DNA from: Rhodoferax ferrireducens | Lineage (GTDB): Bacteria > Pseudomonadota > Gammaproteobacteria > Burkholderiales > Burkholderiaceae_C | Assembly (NCBI RefSeq): GCF_003347515.1 | Contig: NZ_QEII01000314.1 | Location: 1 to 64,000, forward strand | Length of the DNA: 64,000 nt | Direction of reading: 5' to 3' | Shown: positions 61,733 to 64,000 of the stretch, piece after piece | Position numbering within the stretch: position 1 is the stretch's first letter | Layout of the letters: every line of letters begins with the position of its first letter | Program-made: the position numbers and the translations under genes | The notes under the pieces: generated by a model | Databases searched by the model: none | What the model saw: the letters and a program-made list of their open reading frames with translations, nothing else | What the model was told of the DNA's origin: nothing

Positions 61733-62218
61733 ATGTCCCAACCATCCGTCAAGCCCATTCCCGAGGGCATGCACACGTTGACACCGCACCTGGTCTGCGC
61801 CGGTGCGGCCGATGCCATCGAGTTCTACAAAAAAGCCTTTAACGCGGTTGAGGGCTATCGCCTGCCGGGGCCCGATGGCAAGCTCATGCATGGCAGCGTG
61901 GTGATTGGCGACTCCATGCTGATGCTGGTGGATGAAAATGCCGCGTGGGGCACGCTCGGACCCAAGAGCTTGAAAGGCTCGCCGGTGACGATTCACCTGT
62001 ATGTGCCAGACGTCGATGCCGCCGTGGCCCAGGCCGTTGCTGCCGGTGCAACCGTCACCATGCCGGTCGCCGACATGTTTTGGGGCGATCGCTATGGCGT
62101 GCTGCAAGATCCTTTCGGCCACAACTGGTCGGTGGCGACGCATCAGCGGGATTTGAGCCCGCAAGAGATACAAGAGGCGATGCCCAAGATGGACACGATG
62201 AACAAGACGTGCACTTGA
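61733..62218 (+). CDS. VOC family protein (PhnB-like)
   Basis: A 161-residue glyoxalase-fold protein: LVCAGAADAIEFYKKAFNAV and the tail FWGDRYGVLQDPFGHNWSVA. Such proteins often travel with DGPF proteins and ECF42 sigma factors. AAGGAGTCC precedes the ATG at 61733; an in-frame TTG at 61712 is less likely. Confidence 0.87.
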   Translation: MSQPSVKPIPEGMHTLTPHLVCAGAADAIEFYKKAFNAVEGYRLPGPDGKLMHGSVVIGDSMLMLVDENAAWGTLGPKSLKGSPVTIHLYVPDVDAAVAQAVAAGATVTMPVADMFWGDRYGVLQDPFGHNWSVATHQRDLSPQEIQEAMPKMDTMNKTCT

Positions 62219-62230
62219 GCCGCTGCAGCC

Positions 62231-63511
62231 GTGGTGGCCAGCGTGACACAACAGTCGCTGGAGGCGATTTGGCGGATTGAGGGCGCCAGCATCATCGCGG
62301 CGGTGGCTCGCATGGTGCGCGACATCGGCCTGGCCGAAGAACTGGCGCAGGACGCCTTGGTCGCGGCGCTGGAACACTGGCCCGCTGACGGCGTGCCGCA
62401 GAATCCGGCCGCCTGGCTGATGACGACTGCCAGGAACCGGGCACTGGACCATTTGCGACGCGCCAGGATGCTGCTGGAGAAGCACGATCAGATCGGCCAT
62501 GAGCTTGAGGCCCAGCAGGCTTTGTTCGTGCCCGATTTTGTGGATGCCCTGGATGCGGCCCGATCGGACCAGATCGGCGACGACTTGCTGCGCCTCATCT
62601 TCACGGCCTGCCACCCAGTGCTCTCGACCGAGGCGCGCGTTGCCTTGACCCTCAAGCTGCTTGGCGGCCTGAGCACCGCCGAGATCGCACGGGCCTGCCT
62701 GGTGCCAGAGCCCGCCGTCGCGCAACGCATCGTGCGCGCCAAGCGAACGCTGACCGAGGCGCATGTGCCGTTTGAACTGCTCCAGGGGGACGCCTTGAGA
62801 CCGCGCCTGGGCTCGGTGCTGGAGGTGATTTACCTGATTTTCAACGAAGGCTATACCGCCACCCGTGGCGGCGAGTGGATGCGCCCGGCTCTCACCGACG
62901 AAGCCGTGCGCCTGGGGCGCGTGCTGGCCGGGCTGGCCCCCGGGGAAGCCGAAGTGCATGGACTGGTGGCGTTGATGGAGCTGCAGGCCTCGCGTGTCGC
63001 CGCACGCATTGACGCATCGGGCCGGCCCATACTGCTGCCCGATCAGGACCGCAGCCGGTGGGACCGGCTGCTCATTCGCCGCGGCCTTGCGGCATTGGAA
63101 CGTGCTGAGTCGTTGGGCGGGACGCTGGGGCCTTATGCATTGCAGGCGGCCATTGCAGCCTGCCATGCCCGCGCCAACACGCACGCAGAAACCGACTGGC
63201 CGCGCATCGTCGCTATTTACGATGCCTTGGCGCAGGTGATGCCCTCACCCATCGTCGAGCTCAACCGTGCCGTCGCCGTAGGGATAGCTTTCGGCCCGGC
63301 TGCGGGGCTGGAGATCGTGGATTCTTTGTTGGCCCATCCACAATTGGCGCGTTACCAATGGTTACCCAGTGTGCGGGCCGACTTGCTCGCCAAGCTGGGT
63401 CGGCATGACGAAGCGCGGACAGAGTTTGAACGTGCGGCAGGGTTGGCGCAGAACGCGCAGGAACGCCAGCTGCTGCAGGAGCGTGCGCTGGCGCAGGCCC
63501 GTTACCGGTAG
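62231..63511 (+). CDS. ECF42-type RNA polymerase sigma factor with C-terminal TPR-like extension
   Basis: A 426-residue sigma factor. Region 2 includes LAEELAQDALVAALEHWPAD and NPAAWLMTTARNRALDHLRR; region 4 includes LTLKLLGGLSTAEIARACLV. The long C-terminal half, with RDRSRWDRLLIRRGLAALER, is the helical extension of this group. No anti-sigma gene is present, as usual for ECF42. Start is GTG at 62231 or 62243. Confidence 0.88.
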   Translation: MVASVTQQSLEAIWRIEGASIIAAVARMVRDIGLAEELAQDALVAALEHWPADGVPQNPAAWLMTTARNRALDHLRRARMLLEKHDQIGHELEAQQALFVPDFVDALDAARSDQIGDDLLRLIFTACHPVLSTEARVALTLKLLGGLSTAEIARACLVPEPAVAQRIVRAKRTLTEAHVPFELLQGDALRPRLGSVLEVIYLIFNEGYTATRGGEWMRPALTDEAVRLGRVLAGLAPGEAEVHGLVALMELQASRVAARIDASGRPILLPDQDRSRWDRLLIRRGLAALERAESLGGTLGPYALQAAIAACHARANTHAETDWPRIVAIYDALAQVMPSPIVELNRAVAVGIAFGPAAGLEIVDSLLAHPQLARYQWLPSVRADLLAKLGRHDEARTEFERAAGLAQNAQERQLLQERALAQARYR

Positions 63512-63792
63512 CGCGGATCGCTGGGCCGTGCGTCCCACGGATTGGGCACCCCATCGCCGTCACGGTCGCGGTCGTAGCGGTTCGGAACACCGTCGCGATC
63601 CTGGTCGCGCGTGCGCGGGCGGCTGGGCTGAGCCCGGCCGTCATCGCCGTAGCGGTACACGCCGCTGCCATAAACGGTGACCGGCGGCGCCACCTGCGCC
63701 CGAGATGGGCCATAGCCGCCATGCGGGGCCGGGTACACGGCGCAACCCGAGACACCGGCGGTGACCACCAAAACCAAAAGAAGTTTTTTCAT
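63502..63792 (-). CDS. small lipoprotein with calcium-binding-like DxDxDG repeats
   Basis: A 96-residue protein. The signal sequence ends in a lipobox VSGC at Cys 17. The C-terminal part reads DQDRDGVPNRYDRDRDGDGV followed by PNPWDARP, which resembles thrombospondin type 3 repeats. It overlaps the end of the sigma factor gene by 10 bases on the opposite strand. Function unknown. Confidence 0.72.
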   Translation of the reverse strand: MKKLLLVLVVTAGVSGCAVYPAPHGGYGPSRAQVAPPVTVYGSGVYRYGDDGRAQPSRPRTRDQDRDGVPNRYDRDRDGDGVPNPWDARPSDPRYR

Positions 63793-63989
63793 GAAATGTC
63801 CTGACATCCGCCAATGACGGGCACATCCATTGGATGCGCGAAAGGTGTCTGGGAGGTGTCGGCTTGTGCAACAGGGGTGTCTGTTGGTTACCAAGTGTTG
63901 CGGTGCGAAACGCAGCAGGTGCCGGGTAAGGGGAACTATCGGCCATGGGCGGTGGTCGCACGACATAAGCAAAAAACTGGAGTATCGCT

Positions 63990-64000
63990 ATGCAAATCGG
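63990..64000 (+). CDS. possible start of a gene cut off by the window edge
   Basis: ATG at 63990 follows CTGGAG by 7 bases and reads MQI before the sequence ends. Too little remains for any call beyond a plausible start. Confidence 0.25.

Noticed and set aside
1..64000. CRISPR arrays, rRNA, insertion sequence transposases, prophage genes
   Set aside because: No regularly spaced direct repeats, no rRNA-like sequence and no transposase, integrase or phage structural protein was found in either strand.

Overview
The window looks like chromosome of a Comamonadaceae betaproteobacterium close to Rhodoferax, Polaromonas or Albidiferax. The support is the gene content and order (hpf-ptsN-hprK, bamE-dapB, leuS-lptE-holA, the proteobacterial type of glutamate-cysteine ligase), high GC, and a dispersed short element built on the core GGACGGGGGCTAGAGCC that I associate with this family. 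Species cannot be fixed from the sequence alone.

Layout. 1-21 kb is mostly ordinary housekeeping DNA: the pntB tail, fadD, mtnN, corA, hpf-ptsN-hprK, fur facing bamE-dapB-exbB-exbD, leuS-lptE-holA-proA, gshA, kup, gshB, a class II glutamine amidotransferase, a VOC protein and a pirin. 21.7-32.3 kb is one minus-strand operon of ten genes for import and breakdown of a branched or short acid sugar. It holds a TRAP transporter, an ApnO-like oxidoisomerase, a DUF1537 sugar-acid kinase, a RuBisCO-like protein, three further dehydrogenases and a GntR/FadR-type regulator. The core three enzymes match the D-apionate / 3-oxo-isoapionate route; the extra dehydrogenases are not explained by it. 32.4-37.7 kb carries a double-domain methylglyoxal synthase, a cardiolipin synthase, a CHASE3-GAF-GGDEF cyclase, a LysR regulator and a DUF1127 protein.

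37.8-47.3 kb is a decayed accessory island. It contains a 35-codon stub of a NERD-type gene fused to an internally deleted hsdR tail, a self-regulated-looking Fic gene flanked by two copies of a 343-bp segment, a DUF1016 nuclease, a broken DUF4143 ATPase, a BrnA-like remnant, an intact RelB-YafQ pair, a Fic stub and an alkB stub joined head to head, and three copies of a GST 3' end plus the dispersed repeat. 47.3-57.3 kb has a membrane AAA protease related to FtsH, AraC regulators, AzlCD, a YcaQ-type DNA glycosylase, a nucleotidyltransferase-fold protein, an MsrQ-like membrane protein facing a TetR gene, and two GyrI-like effector-binding proteins.

57.0-60.7 kb is a second patchwork. Between two direct copies of part of the GyrI-like gene, 3501 bp apart, lie broken pieces of lpdA, aceF, modB and modC around an intact di-heme cytochrome c peroxidase and cytochrome b561 pair. 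60.8-63.8 kb is an ECF42-type sigma factor module with two DGPF/YCII proteins and a VOC protein, followed by a small lipoprotein.

The points most worth following are the acid-sugar operon, the symmetric four-half-site array at the Fic start, the tandem methylglyoxal synthase, the dispersed repeat read in frame inside leuS, and the two gene-fragment zones.
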